A stretch of DNA of 64,000 bases from Pseudaquidulcibacter sp041917055 (GCA_041917055.1 JAYRYJ010000001.1:248001-312000); one strand, 5' to 3'; counted from the first letter of the stretch, positions 17,610-27,888 are shown. A program made the numbers and translations. The notes: generated from the sequence alone by a model not told the origin.

Positions 17610-18524
17610 CTATTTTTTCTTAATTTTGCTTCCCGGGAAAGGTTTTACATCTAATTTGGTCCAATGGCTAAAGCCATTTACCGGGCATCCATCGGGGTGA
17701 TTGCCGCGGAAATATCCCTTTTGCCATTTTTGCTTATTGGCCTCAGATTCGGGATCATTCAAATCCTTATTGAAAGTATTGCGGCTATTTTGGAATAATT
17801 CATATTTTTCTTTCAATTCCGGATTGGCATCAATTGGCAAATATATCGGTTCTAATTCCTCAATGGCGGCAAGATTTACGGGCATAATATGGGCAATCGG
17901 TTCGCCCTTTTCAAAGCGAATTGGAAAAAACGGGCGTGTGATTACCCAATTCATTGTGAAAGTATAGGGCGACCAATCGGTTTCAATAATGCCTGTCATG
18001 GCATAAATACCGTCTTTTGGCGTATTAATCGGGCCTGTAACTAGAATTTGGGTTCCAGGCGGCGTTCGAAAAATTTGCGAAATGTGAAAAGTCAAAACCG
18101 CGTGACCAAAATGGCTTACCGGATGTGGCCATGCATCATCTAAAACTTCGACGCGAATTGAATCCGGTGACGACCCACCGTCCCAAGTTGCTTCAAATGT
18201 ACAAGGTGAAAGCAATTCCCAACCAAATTGATTGGCAATATTCAAAGGCAAACAACGATATGCAAATCGGCTTGATGTGCCGTCCATAAATTCACGTTGC
18301 GCAGGCCCCGGGCGTGAAGCAGTTGGTGCATGTCCCAAAGTATAGGCAATAATTTTTTTGGTTTCGCCATGATTTACCGGACAATGGCCGGATTTTCTTT
18401 CTTCAACCGCCTCTGACCAAACGGTTTCGCGGGTCGCTTCAATCGGTTCGGAAACTGCCGCAACATTTGCGATAATTTCTTTTTTGATAGGTTTTTTCAC
18501 GGGTTTAGATTTGCGCTTTTTCAT
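17610..18524 (-). CDS. DUF6065-like protein
   Basis: A 304-residue soluble protein with a very basic N-terminus (MKKRKSKPVKKPIKKE). Recognisable stretches are CLPLNIANQFGWELLSPC, GHAVLTFHISQIFRTPPG, DWSPYTFTMNWVIT and RFEKGEPIAHIMPV, which match my memory of the DUF6065 family. The C-terminus contains HPDGCPVNG. There is no signal peptide and no catalytic motif I can name. It stands alone between a repeat-filled gap and the divergent L,D-transpeptidase gene. Confidence 0.6.
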   Translation of the reverse strand: MKKRKSKPVKKPIKKEIIANVAAVSEPIEATRETVWSEAVEERKSGHCPVNHGETKKIIAYTLGHAPTASRPGPAQREFMDGTSSRFAYRCLPLNIANQFGWELLSPCTFEATWDGGSSPDSIRVEVLDDAWPHPVSHFGHAVLTFHISQIFRTPPGTQILVTGPINTPKDGIYAMTGIIETDWSPYTFTMNWVITRPFFPIRFEKGEPIAHIMPVNLAAIEELEPIYLPIDANPELKEKYELFQNSRNTFNKDLNDPESEANKQKWQKGYFRGNHPDGCPVNGFSHWTKLDVKPFPGSKIKKK

Positions 18525-18632
18525 GGGGTTTTTTTATGGTCTTAAAATCGCAATGTAAAGTGCGGCAAATTACAAATTTTCACGGGAATCAATGTTTAAA
18601 ATATCTTTACAAACATTCGCTAATTTTATCGA

Positions 18633-20132
18633 ATGAAATTGCAAAATAAATTATTTTTGGGGATTGTTGGTGTTCTTGGCGTCGGCGCTTTGGCGATTGG
18701 TTTTATCAATAAACCATCCGCGACCAGCCTAAGAAATACTGTCTATGACGGAAAAAGAAGCGACCCAAAAAATGCTATCAAGATTCCAAGTCTTTTGGAT
18801 ATTGCCTCAATCGCTGAGGAAGGTCTCAAAACCAATGATGCGGCGCTTATTGTTGCCTTTTTAGATACAATGCCCGCGCATGGTCTAAAGCCAACTGATT
18901 TAAGCGCGATTAAGGCCGTAATAGCTGAAAACAAACGCCTTGATGACACTCAAAAAGCATTCTTAAAATCCGAATTATTCAAATATGCAAAGCGCTTAAA
19001 TGGCGAGGAAATTGATTGGAAAGTCCTTGGCAAAAATTGGGATATGCGACCAGCTAAACGCGATTTTTCTGCCGAATTAGAAAATGCAATTGTGAATGAC
19101 AATGTTGGCGCTTTTATTTCAACGCTTACACCAAGTCATAAAGCCTATCTAAACCTCCTAAAAATGCGAGCTACCTACGCAAATGCCGTTGCCAATGGTG
19201 GTTTTTCGAATGTTAACTCCGCACTTGGTCTGAAACTAGGGGCAAATTCGCCGATTGTCGGCCAATTACGCCAAAGGCTTATGCAGGAAAATTATGCTGC
19301 GGCGAATGTACCCGCGCCAGATTTGTTTGATGATGCACTTAAAATAATGGTCGAAAAATACCAAAAAGCGCATGGATTAAAAGCAACAGGCGAAATAAAT
19401 GAAAAAACGCTTGCCGCTTTAAAAATTCCTGCGGCCCAAAAATTGCGCAAAATTGACCTTAATCTCGAGCGGGAACGTTGGTTGCCACGCAATAATCCAC
19501 AGACACGGATAGAAGCCAATATTCCGAATCAATGGTTGGTATATTACGAAAACGGGGCGTCGCGTTTGGAAATGCCAACAATTGTTGGAAAACTTTCAAC
19601 CAAAACACCGATTTTTACATCTGAAGTGCATGGCGTAGTCTTTAATCCCGCTTGGTATAAACCCGCTTCAATTCGCGGTCGTTCACGGGTGCAAAAGCCC
19701 GGACCAAGTAATGCATTGGGCCGTGTCAAATTTGATTTGAAGAATAATCATTCGGTATTTTTGCACGATACGCCTAATCACGGCCTGTTTTCGGCGTCAA
19801 ATCGCACATTTTCGCATGGTTGTGTGCGTTTACATTACCCTAAGGATTTAGCTGAAATTTTGACCCGTCCTGAAGGTTATACTCGCGAAAAAATCGATGA
19901 AATTACAAAGACTTTGAACACAAAATACGTCAAGTTACAAACCAAAACGCCGGTCTATTTATTATACCGCACTGCGTTTGTAACTGATTCCGGTGAGCTT
20001 ATGGGGGTTGTTCAATTTGCAAATGACCCCTATAAATGGGACGACTTACTTGAAACTGCGCTTGATCCATCAAAGAAAGCGCAAGTGGCGAAAATCGCCA
20101 ATGGTGACGATGCGAAGCCTGCCGCACCATAA
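18633..20132 (+). CDS. L,D-transpeptidase with peptidoglycan-binding domain
   Basis: A 499-residue YcbB/LdtD-like enzyme that forms 3-3 cross-links in peptidoglycan. It has an N-terminal membrane anchor/signal (FLGIVGVLGVGALAIGF), a peptidoglycan-binding domain (LRQRLMQENY, MVEKYQKAHGLKATGEINEK; about residues 215-265) and a YkuD catalytic domain with FSHGCVRLHYP, where the Cys near residue 395 is the nucleophile. It acts in the periplasm. The DUF882 gene 15 bases downstream encodes a related cell-wall enzyme; the pair corresponds to the ycbB-ycbK arrangement of other proteobacteria. Confidence 0.9.
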   Translation: MKLQNKLFLGIVGVLGVGALAIGFINKPSATSLRNTVYDGKRSDPKNAIKIPSLLDIASIAEEGLKTNDAALIVAFLDTMPAHGLKPTDLSAIKAVIAENKRLDDTQKAFLKSELFKYAKRLNGEEIDWKVLGKNWDMRPAKRDFSAELENAIVNDNVGAFISTLTPSHKAYLNLLKMRATYANAVANGGFSNVNSALGLKLGANSPIVGQLRQRLMQENYAAANVPAPDLFDDALKIMVEKYQKAHGLKATGEINEKTLAALKIPAAQKLRKIDLNLERERWLPRNNPQTRIEANIPNQWLVYYENGASRLEMPTIVGKLSTKTPIFTSEVHGVVFNPAWYKPASIRGRSRVQKPGPSNALGRVKFDLKNNHSVFLHDTPNHGLFSASNRTFSHGCVRLHYPKDLAEILTRPEGYTREKIDEITKTLNTKYVKLQTKTPVYLLYRTAFVTDSGELMGVVQFANDPYKWDDLLETALDPSKKAQVAKIANGDDAKPAAP

Positions 20133-20147
20133 TCAAAAGGTATTTTA

Positions 20148-20723
20148 ATGATTAATCGACGTAAATTAATTCAATATTCAATGGGCGCTGCACTATTTGG
20201 CCTTTCTGGTAAAGCATTTGCCGAAGACCCCGCTGAAATCGCAAACATTGCCGAAGAATTGCCTAGAATGTTTGAACCGGGTATTAGGCGTGTAAGGGTT
20301 TATAATCTTCATACTGGCGAAAGCCTTAATGAGGTTTATAAGGAACGCGGGGAAATTATTCCCGACGTATTGAGCGAAGTTAACAATGTTCTTCGTGATT
20401 TCCGCAATGACCAAGTCTGCGACATTGACGTTAGACTATTAGATTTGCTTGATGATATGGCAAATAAATTGGAAACCAATACTGAATTTAATGTGGTATC
20501 AGCCTATCGCTCGCCGCAAACTAATGCCATGCTTGCGGAACGTTCAAGCGGCGTTGCCAAAACTTCATTGCACATGAAGGGTAAAGCAATTGATATTCGC
20601 GTGCCGGGGGTTGCATTAAAGCATTTACGCAATCTTGCCAAAGAAATGCGCATTGGCGGGGTCGGATATTATGCAAGTTCGAATTTCGTGCATATTGATA
20701 CCGGCAAAGTCAGATATTGGTAA
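20148..20723 (+). CDS. DUF882 / M15-like murein endopeptidase (YcbK/MepK-like)
   Basis: A 191-residue exported protein. The N-terminus MINRRKLIQYSMGAALFGLS looks like a twin-arginine signal. The M15/DUF882 metal site is seen in SLHMKGKAIDIRVPG (H and D, about residues 142-149) and FVHIDTG near the end, with SAYRSPQTNAML upstream as in VanY/MepK relatives. MepK-type enzymes cleave 3-3 cross-links, which are the product of the L,D-transpeptidase encoded immediately upstream, so the two genes make a plausible synthesis/cleavage pair. Confidence 0.88.
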   Translation: MINRRKLIQYSMGAALFGLSGKAFAEDPAEIANIAEELPRMFEPGIRRVRVYNLHTGESLNEVYKERGEIIPDVLSEVNNVLRDFRNDQVCDIDVRLLDLLDDMANKLETNTEFNVVSAYRSPQTNAMLAERSSGVAKTSLHMKGKAIDIRVPGVALKHLRNLAKEMRIGGVGYYASSNFVHIDTGKVRYW

Positions 20724-20766
20724 TTTGTCTGATTGCGCACAAAAAATATTTCTTTAAAAAGTGCGC

Positions 20767-21609
20767 ATGATTTCTAAAAATGATATTTGCGCAATAATTG
20801 TCAGCTATAATAGCGAGGCAATTTTGGCGCATTGCGTCAATGCCTTAAATAAAAATCGAATAAAATCCTTGGTTGTCGATAATGCGTCAATTGACGATAC
20901 TATTGAAATTGCCCATAAAAATTATGCCGAAGTTATAAAGAATAAGGAAAACCTTGGCTTTGGGCGCGCGAATAATATCGGGGCAAGGGCGTGCGACGCA
21001 AAATGGCTCTTATTTATCAATCCCGACGCGGTTGTCGGTGCTGATTTTAGGTCTCAAATCAATGCGGCGATTGAAAAATATCCTCAGGCTAAAATATTCG
21101 GCCCACAAATAATTGAAGAGGACGGGCGAATTTTCGTGCAACCACGCTCAATATTGTCCCCGCCACACCTTAACAATGGAAAAAAATTTAATCCTGAGGG
21201 TGATTGTTGCTTGCCATTTTTGTCTGGTGCGTGCCTTTTGGTTGAACGTGAAAAATTCCTCGAACTTGGTGGTTTTGATGAAAATATTTTCCTTTTCTAT
21301 GAGGATGATGATTTATGTCGCAAATTTTGCGATCAAAACCTGATGCCCATCTATTTGCACCATGCCAAAGTCTGGCATGGACGCGGCAAATCCAGTTCGG
21401 AAAGTTTGGAAAAAATATACAAAGTCCGCTATCATCTTGCCTGGTCAAAAATCTATATTTCAAAAAAATATGGGTTGGAAATTAATTTGGGTTCTGAACT
21501 TTTGAAACTAAGAATTAAATATTGGCTTTCAAAATTAAGCGGCAATAAAAAGCGCCAAAACCATTATTTAGGCAGCATAGACGGCTATAATGCCGCGCGT
21601 AACGCTTGA
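20767..21609 (+). CDS. Glycosyltransferase family 2
   Basis: About 280 residues with a GT-A fold. CAIIVSYNSEAILAHCVNAL is the nucleotide-sugar binding start, LFINPDAVVG the acidic metal-site region, and GGFDENIFLFYEDDDLCRK the acceptor/catalytic segment seen in rhamnosyltransferase-like GT2 enzymes. The ATG at 20767 is preferred over the GTG six bases earlier. It probably works at the cytoplasmic face on a surface polysaccharide. The sugar is unknown and no other polysaccharide gene is adjacent. Confidence 0.88.
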   Translation: MISKNDICAIIVSYNSEAILAHCVNALNKNRIKSLVVDNASIDDTIEIAHKNYAEVIKNKENLGFGRANNIGARACDAKWLLFINPDAVVGADFRSQINAAIEKYPQAKIFGPQIIEEDGRIFVQPRSILSPPHLNNGKKFNPEGDCCLPFLSGACLLVEREKFLELGGFDENIFLFYEDDDLCRKFCDQNLMPIYLHHAKVWHGRGKSSSESLEKIYKVRYHLAWSKIYISKKYGLEINLGSELLKLRIKYWLSKLSGNKKRQNHYLGSIDGYNAARNA

Positions 21610-21645
21610 GTGAAGGGCGTCATAAACAAATCCTGAGAAGCTTTG

Positions 21646-22578
21646 TCAATTACCGAGTTCGTCAGGGCTTATTATGTAATCTGTGTTACAAAATTCGCAT
21701 TTTGCGTGAATGTTTCCGTCGCTTTCTAAAAGTGGCTCTAATTCATTTTGTTCGATTTGCGAGATTATGCCGACTAAGCGGGATTTTGAACAATTGCAGC
21801 GCGCCGCAATAAGATTTGGGGTATAAACCCTTACGTGATTTTCATGATAAAGCCGCAATAGTAAATTACCTGCAGATAAATCATTATCGAGCAATTCTTC
21901 ACGACCAAGTGTTTCAAATTTGAAAACTGCGTCATTCCATTGATCGGACGTATCACCACGGTCGGAATCGCCCGCGATTTGTTGAATCATTATTCCCTTC
22001 GCGTGCCATTCGGAGTGTGAGGTTCCATGATTTAGACATTCACAGGCCATCAAAACTCGTGTTGGTATCTGTTCAGACATCAAAAAATAGTTTTCAACTA
22101 TTTGCGAGAGATTATCACCGTCAAGCGCGACGCGGGCCTGATAAGTTTCAGAAAAATTCCCGGCATCAATTGTGAAAAGCAAAAACCCATTGCCGAATAA
22201 TTCCTTAAAACTTGGTTTAGCGCTAAAATCTAGGGAATTGAAAATGTCTTTGTTTATTTTCGCCATACCGCGCAGGGTTTTTTGCGTTGTAAATTCGGCT
22301 ACGACAAATTCAATCGGAATATCAGTTTCATTAGGGTCTTTGCGCAATTCGACAATTAATTTGCCGTCAAATTTTAAACTACTACCGGCCAGTGTAGCGA
22401 AAACCAATAATTCACCCAAAATTTCAGAAACCAAAGAAGGCAAATTGTGGCGCGACAGGATTTCATCGCAAGTCGCGGGGCCAAGGCTCACAATTTGCCC
22501 GCGCACGCTCGCGCCGTCAAAAGCGAAGCCGAAACAAATATCATCGGCATTTTGCATTATGTCCGGGGCTTCATTCAT
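21646..22578 (-). CDS. hslO: Redox-regulated chaperone Hsp33
   Basis: A 310-residue Hsp33. The zinc-binding cysteines are CNC about residue 267 (AARCNCSKSR) and CEFC about 297 near the C-terminus; in the family they form disulfides under oxidative stress and activate holdase activity. It is the last gene of argD-argF-hslO, an order common in alphaproteobacteria, and follows argF after 18 bases. It is slightly shorter in the linker than many homologues, but all four cysteines are present. Confidence 0.93.
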   Translation of the reverse strand: MNEAPDIMQNADDICFGFAFDGASVRGQIVSLGPATCDEILSRHNLPSLVSEILGELLVFATLAGSSLKFDGKLIVELRKDPNETDIPIEFVVAEFTTQKTLRGMAKINKDIFNSLDFSAKPSFKELFGNGFLLFTIDAGNFSETYQARVALDGDNLSQIVENYFLMSEQIPTRVLMACECLNHGTSHSEWHAKGIMIQQIAGDSDRGDTSDQWNDAVFKFETLGREELLDNDLSAGNLLLRLYHENHVRVYTPNLIAARCNCSKSRLVGIISQIEQNELEPLLESDGNIHAKCEFCNTDYIISPDELGN

Positions 22579-22596
22579 ATTGCAAATGTATCACAA

Positions 22597-23517
22597 TTAT
22601 TTATTGAGACACCATCGCAATACAGCTTTTTGTGCGTGAATACGGTTTTCGGCTTCATCAAATACTTTGGAATTATTGCCGTCAATGACACTATCGGTCA
22701 CTTCTTCGCCACGATGCGCCGGAAGACAATGAAGAAAAATCGCGCCATTATTGGCCTTTGCCATTAATTCATCATTGACTTGATAAGGGCCCAAAGCCTG
22801 CATTCTTTCCTGAACATTTGTGTCGCCCATTGACACCCATGTATCGGTCACAATGCAATCAGCGGACCTCGCCGCCGCTAATGGGTCGTCAATAATCGTA
22901 ATTTTTCCGCCACGTGCGCGTGATTTTTCCACGAAGCCATTGTCTGGGCGATAACCATTGGGGCATGCCGCGATTAAATCAAAACCAAATGCCGCTGAGG
23001 CCTCAATAAAACTATTAAGGACATTATTACCATCACCGACCCAAGCAATACGCGCGCCATTTAGAACAAGGCCGCATTCTTCCAAAGTCTGTAAATCTGC
23101 CATAATCTGGCACGGATGCGATAAATCAGTTAGACCATTAATAACCGGAACATCGGCCCAATGCGCCAATTCCAATAGGCTTTGGTGTGAGTTGGCGCGT
23201 AGCATAATAGCATCGACCATGCGCGATAAAACCCGCGCGGTATCTGCAATAGATTCGCCGCGCCCCAATTGGGTTGAACCCGCTTCTAGAACAATTGCAC
23301 CGCCACCCGCTTGGCGCATCGCAACATCAAAAGAAACGCGCGTGCGGGTCGAACTTTTTTCAAAAATCATTGCCAATAAATGACCGCTTAAAGGCGCACC
23401 ATCGTCCAAATCGCCCTTCGGCTTTCCTATGCGCGCTTTTTTCATTGCCTTGGCAACATCAAGGATTTCGCGCAGTTGCGCGGGTTCTAAATGGTCAATG
23501 TCAATAAAATGCTTCAT
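22597..23517 (-). CDS. argF: Ornithine carbamoyltransferase
   Basis: About 306 residues. The carbamoyl-phosphate site is SSTRTRVSF (about 56-64), with HPCQIMADLQ and the ornithine-binding HCLPAHRGEEV near the C-terminus. It makes citrulline in arginine synthesis. The ATG at 23517 overlaps the argD stop by one base (TGATG); a GTG directly before is also possible. It is translationally coupled to argD. Confidence 0.96.
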   Translation of the reverse strand: MKHFIDIDHLEPAQLREILDVAKAMKKARIGKPKGDLDDGAPLSGHLLAMIFEKSSTRTRVSFDVAMRQAGGGAIVLEAGSTQLGRGESIADTARVLSRMVDAIMLRANSHQSLLELAHWADVPVINGLTDLSHPCQIMADLQTLEECGLVLNGARIAWVGDGNNVLNSFIEASAAFGFDLIAACPNGYRPDNGFVEKSRARGGKITIIDDPLAAARSADCIVTDTWVSMGDTNVQERMQALGPYQVNDELMAKANNGAIFLHCLPAHRGEEVTDSVIDGNNSKVFDEAENRIHAQKAVLRWCLNK

Positions 23518-24698
23518 CACATATTTTCTTTGGCTTGTGTGAAGGCTTTATCAAGAATTGATATTGCCTCTGAAACATCACTTTGGGTGATGATTAAAGG
23601 TGGAACCATGCGCAAAACATTTTGCCCTGCTACCGCCACTAATAGGCCGTTATTAAAGGCAATGGTGCGAACGATTTGCGGATCGATTTTTAATTTTAAG
23701 CCGCGCAAAAGGCCGCGTCCGCGCACTTCTTCAATAATTTCGGGATGGCGGTCTTTTAAACCTTCCAAAGCCTGACCCAATGAATTGGCGATATTATTAA
23801 CATGCGCCAAAAATTCAGGCTTGGTTATTTCGTCATAGACCGCATTACCAACCGCCATTGCCAAAGGATTGCCGCCAAAAGTCGAACCATGAACCCCTTT
23901 AACCATGCCGATTGCCGCTTTTTCGGTTGCAAGGCACGCGCCCATCGGAAAACCGCCACCAATACCTTTGGCAATCGCCATAACGTCAGGCGTAACATTA
24001 GCCCATTCATGGGCAAATAATTTGCCAGAACGCGCAGCGCCAGATTGAACTTCATCAAAAATCAAAAGAATATCTTTTTCATCGCATAAGGCGCGCAAAG
24101 CTTTGAGATAATCATCTTCTGCGAGACGGCAACCGCCTTCACCTTGGATTGGTTCAAGAATAATGCCCGCAGTTTTGTCATCAACCATTGCCAAAAGCGC
24201 ATCTAAATCACCGAATTTGCATTGTTTAAAGCCGGGAAGAGCGGGGCCGAAGCCATGAATATAATTAGGATTTGCAGCGGCATTAATCGCGCCATAAGAA
24301 CGACCATGAAATGCACCGTCAAAACCAATAATATCAATTTTGTCAGTATTTCCTTTTTCAAAATGATATTTGCGCGTAAGTTTTAAACACGCCTCTATCG
24401 CCTCTGTGCCTGAATTTGTGAAAAATACGACATCGGCAAATGTGGCATTCACCCATTTTTGTGCCAAGGATTTTTGTAATTCAGTCTGATATGAATTGGA
24501 AACGTGCCATAATTTTTTGGCTTGATTGGTCAATGCCTCAATCAAAATATCAGGCGCATGACCAAGGCAATTTGTGGCGATACCTGCCACAAAATCCAAA
24601 TATTCGCGCCCCTGTGAATCCTTAAGGCGCGCGCCTTTGCCTTCTGTGAAATCAGCGGGCGAAGGTGGATAAACGGGCATTAAAGGCGATTGAGACAT
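23517..24698 (-). CDS. argD: Acetylornithine aminotransferase
   Basis: A 393-residue class III PLP aminotransferase; in arginine synthesis it converts N-acetylglutamate semialdehyde to acetylornithine and may also serve in lysine synthesis as the succinyl-DAP enzyme. Motifs: FFTNSGTEAIEACLKL, ILLIFDEVQSGAARSG, and the PLP lysine in AIAKGIGGGFPMGA. GGAG lies six bases before the ATG at 24698, so the longer TTG form is not needed. First gene of argD-argF-hslO. Confidence 0.95.
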   Translation of the reverse strand: MSQSPLMPVYPPSPADFTEGKGARLKDSQGREYLDFVAGIATNCLGHAPDILIEALTNQAKKLWHVSNSYQTELQKSLAQKWVNATFADVVFFTNSGTEAIEACLKLTRKYHFEKGNTDKIDIIGFDGAFHGRSYGAINAAANPNYIHGFGPALPGFKQCKFGDLDALLAMVDDKTAGIILEPIQGEGGCRLAEDDYLKALRALCDEKDILLIFDEVQSGAARSGKLFAHEWANVTPDVMAIAKGIGGGFPMGACLATEKAAIGMVKGVHGSTFGGNPLAMAVGNAVYDEITKPEFLAHVNNIANSLGQALEGLKDRHPEIIEEVRGRGLLRGLKLKIDPQIVRTIAFNNGLLVAVAGQNVLRMVPPLIITQSDVSEAISILDKAFTQAKENM

Positions 24699-24895
24699 CA
24701 ATAACTCCAAACTTAATTATTTGCGCGCGGCAATTAAAAAACAAATATAGCGGGGTTTTCCAACCGCCGCCGATATCTATTAATAGCGAAATGTTACAAC
24801 ACTTTCCACCCCCTAATAGAAAAATATCAGGGATGAGATGGCGGGCTTTGCTTTGCCAAAACCCAGCGGTAATAAACTTGGTTTGCAACCGATGT

Positions 24896-25690
24896 TTAAT
24901 CCGCTTTTCGAAAATTCTTTGCGCGATTTTTCATTAGTTTGAAGGTTAAAGAATCTGGCAGTAATTTTACCCCAGCGGCAATGGCTTTATTGACTTTTCC
25001 GGTTACTGCGACCGGCTTATTATTCTCTATGGCCTCAAAAGCTTCTTTAACCACGGCTTCTGCGGTTTGCCACATATAATCAGGCATTTTCGATACTAAT
25101 TCGCGTGTGTGGTTCACGTCATGGAATTCCGAATAAGTGAATCCCGGGCAAAGCGCGCAGACATTAATGCCACTGCCTTCTAATTCCGCATTAAGGCTTT
25201 GCGAAAATTTAATCATATAGGATTTTACCGCGCCATAAAGCGTGTGTCCCGCTGAACCAGGAACATGTCCCGCAAGTGAGGCAACATTAATTATGCGCCC
25301 AAACCCTTGTTGCTTCATAGCAGGCAATAATTTGTGTGTAAGTTCAGTCGGCGCGTTTAACAAGACATTCAAGAATGATGCCTGATCTTCCCAAGAAGTA
25401 GTCAAGAAAGTCCCCGGCAAACCATAGCCCGCATTATTAATTAACATATCGATGGTTTTACCATTAAGCGCCGCGATAATTTCATCGACCGCCCCGCTTT
25501 TTGCCAAATCCGCAATGATTATTTGCGATTTTGCGCCCCATTTTGCCTCTGTTTCGCGCGCAACTTCTAAAAGGCGGTCTTCGCGCCTTGCGATTAATAC
25601 TAAATCATAGCCGCGTTCAGCCATTTCAAAAGCAAACACCTTGCCTATTCCGGCTGAAGCCCCGGTAATCAAACACAATCTTCGTGCCAT
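24896..25690 (-). CDS. Short-chain dehydrogenase/reductase (DltE-like)
   Basis: A 264-residue classical SDR. The NAD(P) site is TGASAGIGKV (about residues 9-18), NNAGYG is the structural motif, Ser lies in INVASLAG and the catalytic Tyr-Lys in LYGAVKSYM. The basic residue after strand 2 (IARREDR) suggests NADPH. A paralogue with the same layout lies at 62826-63620. The substrate is unknown; the C-terminal extension (LTFKLMKNRAKNFRKAD) resembles other DltE-like SDRs that touch membranes or lipids. Confidence 0.88.
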   Translation of the reverse strand: MARRLCLITGASAGIGKVFAFEMAERGYDLVLIARREDRLLEVARETEAKWGAKSQIIIADLAKSGAVDEIIAALNGKTIDMLINNAGYGLPGTFLTTSWEDQASFLNVLLNAPTELTHKLLPAMKQQGFGRIINVASLAGHVPGSAGHTLYGAVKSYMIKFSQSLNAELEGSGINVCALCPGFTYSEFHDVNHTRELVSKMPDYMWQTAEAVVKEAFEAIENNKPVAVTGKVNKAIAAGVKLLPDSLTFKLMKNRAKNFRKAD

Positions 25691-25840
25691 TGTCTCACTT
25701 TCTTTTAGGGTGAGGACAAATTAATTATTGGGTCCTGACCCCGGTTTTATGCTTAATACATTTGTCGCAAGCAAATAAAAAGAGTATCGGCGTTTTTCTG
25801 TTTAAATATTTTCTAATGAATAATCGCTTCGGGGGGCCAA

Positions 25841-27766
25841 TTGGCGCAGGCAGCAACGGACAGCTCTAATCACACAAATGGCGAAAATCATAATCACGGG
25901 CATGGTGGGTTCTTCACCCTTGCTTTGGGTTCAATCGGCGTTGTGTTCGGCGATATTGGTACCAGCCCTTTCTATGCGATGCGCGAATCTTTGCATCATG
26001 CGCGCCACGGCGTTGGGCTTGAAGATTCTGTAATTGGCATTGTATCCCTTATTTTATGGGCCCTGGTCCTTATTGTTACCCTAAAATATGTCGTATTTTT
26101 GATGCGCGCTGATAATAGGGGTGAAGGTGGCACACTTGCTTTAATGGCATTGGCACAAAAGGCATTTGGCGGAAATTCAAAGTGGGTTCTTTTTGGCGGC
26201 ATCATGGGGGCAGCCTTTTTCTATGGCGATGGGATTATCACCCCCGCAATTTCGGTTTTGGGCGCGATTGAAGGTTTGAAAGTTGCCCCGGGTCTTGGCG
26301 AATCTTTCACACCATACATTGTGCCTATATCGGCGGGTATTCTCGTGGCATTATTTTTGGTGCAATCCAAAGGCACACACGCAATCGCAGCATGGTTCGG
26401 GCCAATAACCGCGATTTGGTTTTTGACCTTGGCAGGTTTAGGAATAATGCATATTTTTGACGATCCGCAAATGCGGATTTTAAACGCTTTAAATCCTTAT
26501 TTTGCCGTGAAATTTCTTATTCAAAATGGTTTTATCGCTTTTATTGTCCTAGGTTCGGTGTTTTTGGCGGTAACGGGCGCAGAGGCGCTTTATGCCGATA
26601 TGGGTCATTTCGGCAAAAAGCCGATACAGGCAGCTTGGATTTTCTTTGTCTTGCCGTGTTTGGTGGTAAATTATTTGGGTCAAGGCGCATTTGTAATATC
26701 TCATCCCGAAGGTAAAGCAGATCCGTTTTGGATGATGGTTCCCGATTTTGCTTTCTGGCCGGTTATGATTTTGGCGGCTTTGGCTGCGATTATTGCTTCC
26801 CAGGCTGTTATTACCGGCGCCTTCTCTTTAACCCAGCAAGCGGTTCAACTTGGCTTATTGCCGCGTATGATTATTAAAAGAACTTCGGAAACCCAGGCGG
26901 GACAGATTTTCGTGCCGCAGGTCAATACATTGCTATTACTCGGGGTTTTGATTTTGGTGTTTGCATTCCAAACATCATCTGCACTTACTTCGGCCTATGG
27001 TATTGCCATCACAGGTGCGATGTTAATGGATACAATGCTTGCTGCACCGGTTGTGGTTCGCATTTGGAATTGGAAATTGTGGCAGGCCGGGCTTTTGCTA
27101 TTGCCGATTTTGGTGATGGATTTCATTTTCGTTGGTTCTCAAGTGCCTAAAATTCCGCATGGCGCATGGATGCCATTGGTTTTGGGTGCCGCGATTGTCA
27201 CAATTATGTGGACGTGGCGCGCGGGTTCAAAAATCTTGACCGACAAAACCCGCCGCGATTCTATACCGCTTAAAACACTATTGGATAATTTGACCGCGCA
27301 TCCGGTTCACAAGGTTTCCGGCACCGCAATTTTCCTTACTTCTGATCCTGATCTTGCGCCTGTTGCTTTAATGCATAATCTTAAACACAATAAGGTCCTG
27401 CATGAAAATATTGCGATTTTGAGCGTTGTGACTGCAGAATCGCCGCGTGTGCCTGAAGATAAACGCCTCGAAATCTCTGAAATTTCCGATAATGTCAAAA
27501 AGGTTTTGGTCAAATATGGCTTTATGGAAAGCCCGAATATTCCAAAAGCCCTTACTTTATGCCGCAAACAGGGTTTGAAATTTGATATTATGTCAACTTC
27601 ATTCTTTTTGGGTCACCGCACAATTGTTGCAAGCGCGCATTCCGGCATGCCATTATGGCAAGATAAATTATATATTTTCTTGTCCCGCAATGCCACAAAT
27701 GCCACCGACTTCTTCCACATACCTTCCGGTCGCGTTGTGGAACTAGGGACACAGGTTGTAGTGTGA
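25841..27766 (+). CDS. kup: Low-affinity potassium transporter Kup
   Basis: A 641-residue KUP/HAK potassium transporter with 12 hydrophobic segments up to about residue 440 and a cytoplasmic C-terminal domain. Signature stretches: GVVFGDIGTSPFYAMRES, RADNRGEGGTLALMALA, GGIMGAAFFYGDGIITPAIS. The start is probably TTG at 25841, with GGGGGG about eight bases upstream. The N-terminus is histidine-rich (HTNGENHNHGHGG), an odd lineage-specific extension that could bind metal. It works as a proton-potassium symporter in the inner membrane and is a single gene. Confidence 0.95.
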   Translation: MAQAATDSSNHTNGENHNHGHGGFFTLALGSIGVVFGDIGTSPFYAMRESLHHARHGVGLEDSVIGIVSLILWALVLIVTLKYVVFLMRADNRGEGGTLALMALAQKAFGGNSKWVLFGGIMGAAFFYGDGIITPAISVLGAIEGLKVAPGLGESFTPYIVPISAGILVALFLVQSKGTHAIAAWFGPITAIWFLTLAGLGIMHIFDDPQMRILNALNPYFAVKFLIQNGFIAFIVLGSVFLAVTGAEALYADMGHFGKKPIQAAWIFFVLPCLVVNYLGQGAFVISHPEGKADPFWMMVPDFAFWPVMILAALAAIIASQAVITGAFSLTQQAVQLGLLPRMIIKRTSETQAGQIFVPQVNTLLLLGVLILVFAFQTSSALTSAYGIAITGAMLMDTMLAAPVVVRIWNWKLWQAGLLLLPILVMDFIFVGSQVPKIPHGAWMPLVLGAAIVTIMWTWRAGSKILTDKTRRDSIPLKTLLDNLTAHPVHKVSGTAIFLTSDPDLAPVALMHNLKHNKVLHENIAILSVVTAESPRVPEDKRLEISEISDNVKKVLVKYGFMESPNIPKALTLCRKQGLKFDIMSTSFFLGHRTIVASAHSGMPLWQDKLYIFLSRNATNATDFFHIPSGRVVELGTQVVV

Positions 27767-27781
27767 CGCTAATCTATCGAC

Positions 27782-27811
27782 TTGACAAACTCTTGGAAAA
27801 GAATGTTATAA
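27782..27811 (+). promoter_or_regulatory. Sigma-70-type promoter candidate
   Basis: TTGACA at 27782-27787 is followed after 18 bases by TTATAA. It stands just upstream of the oxidoreductase/dehydrogenase pair and after the kup stop codon. Confidence 0.45.
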
Positions 27812-27888
27812 CAAATTCCAAACTTGTCTTGTCGGATTAATTAGATTTGATAATAAATAATAAGAGTAAACACACGCCAATCGCGAGC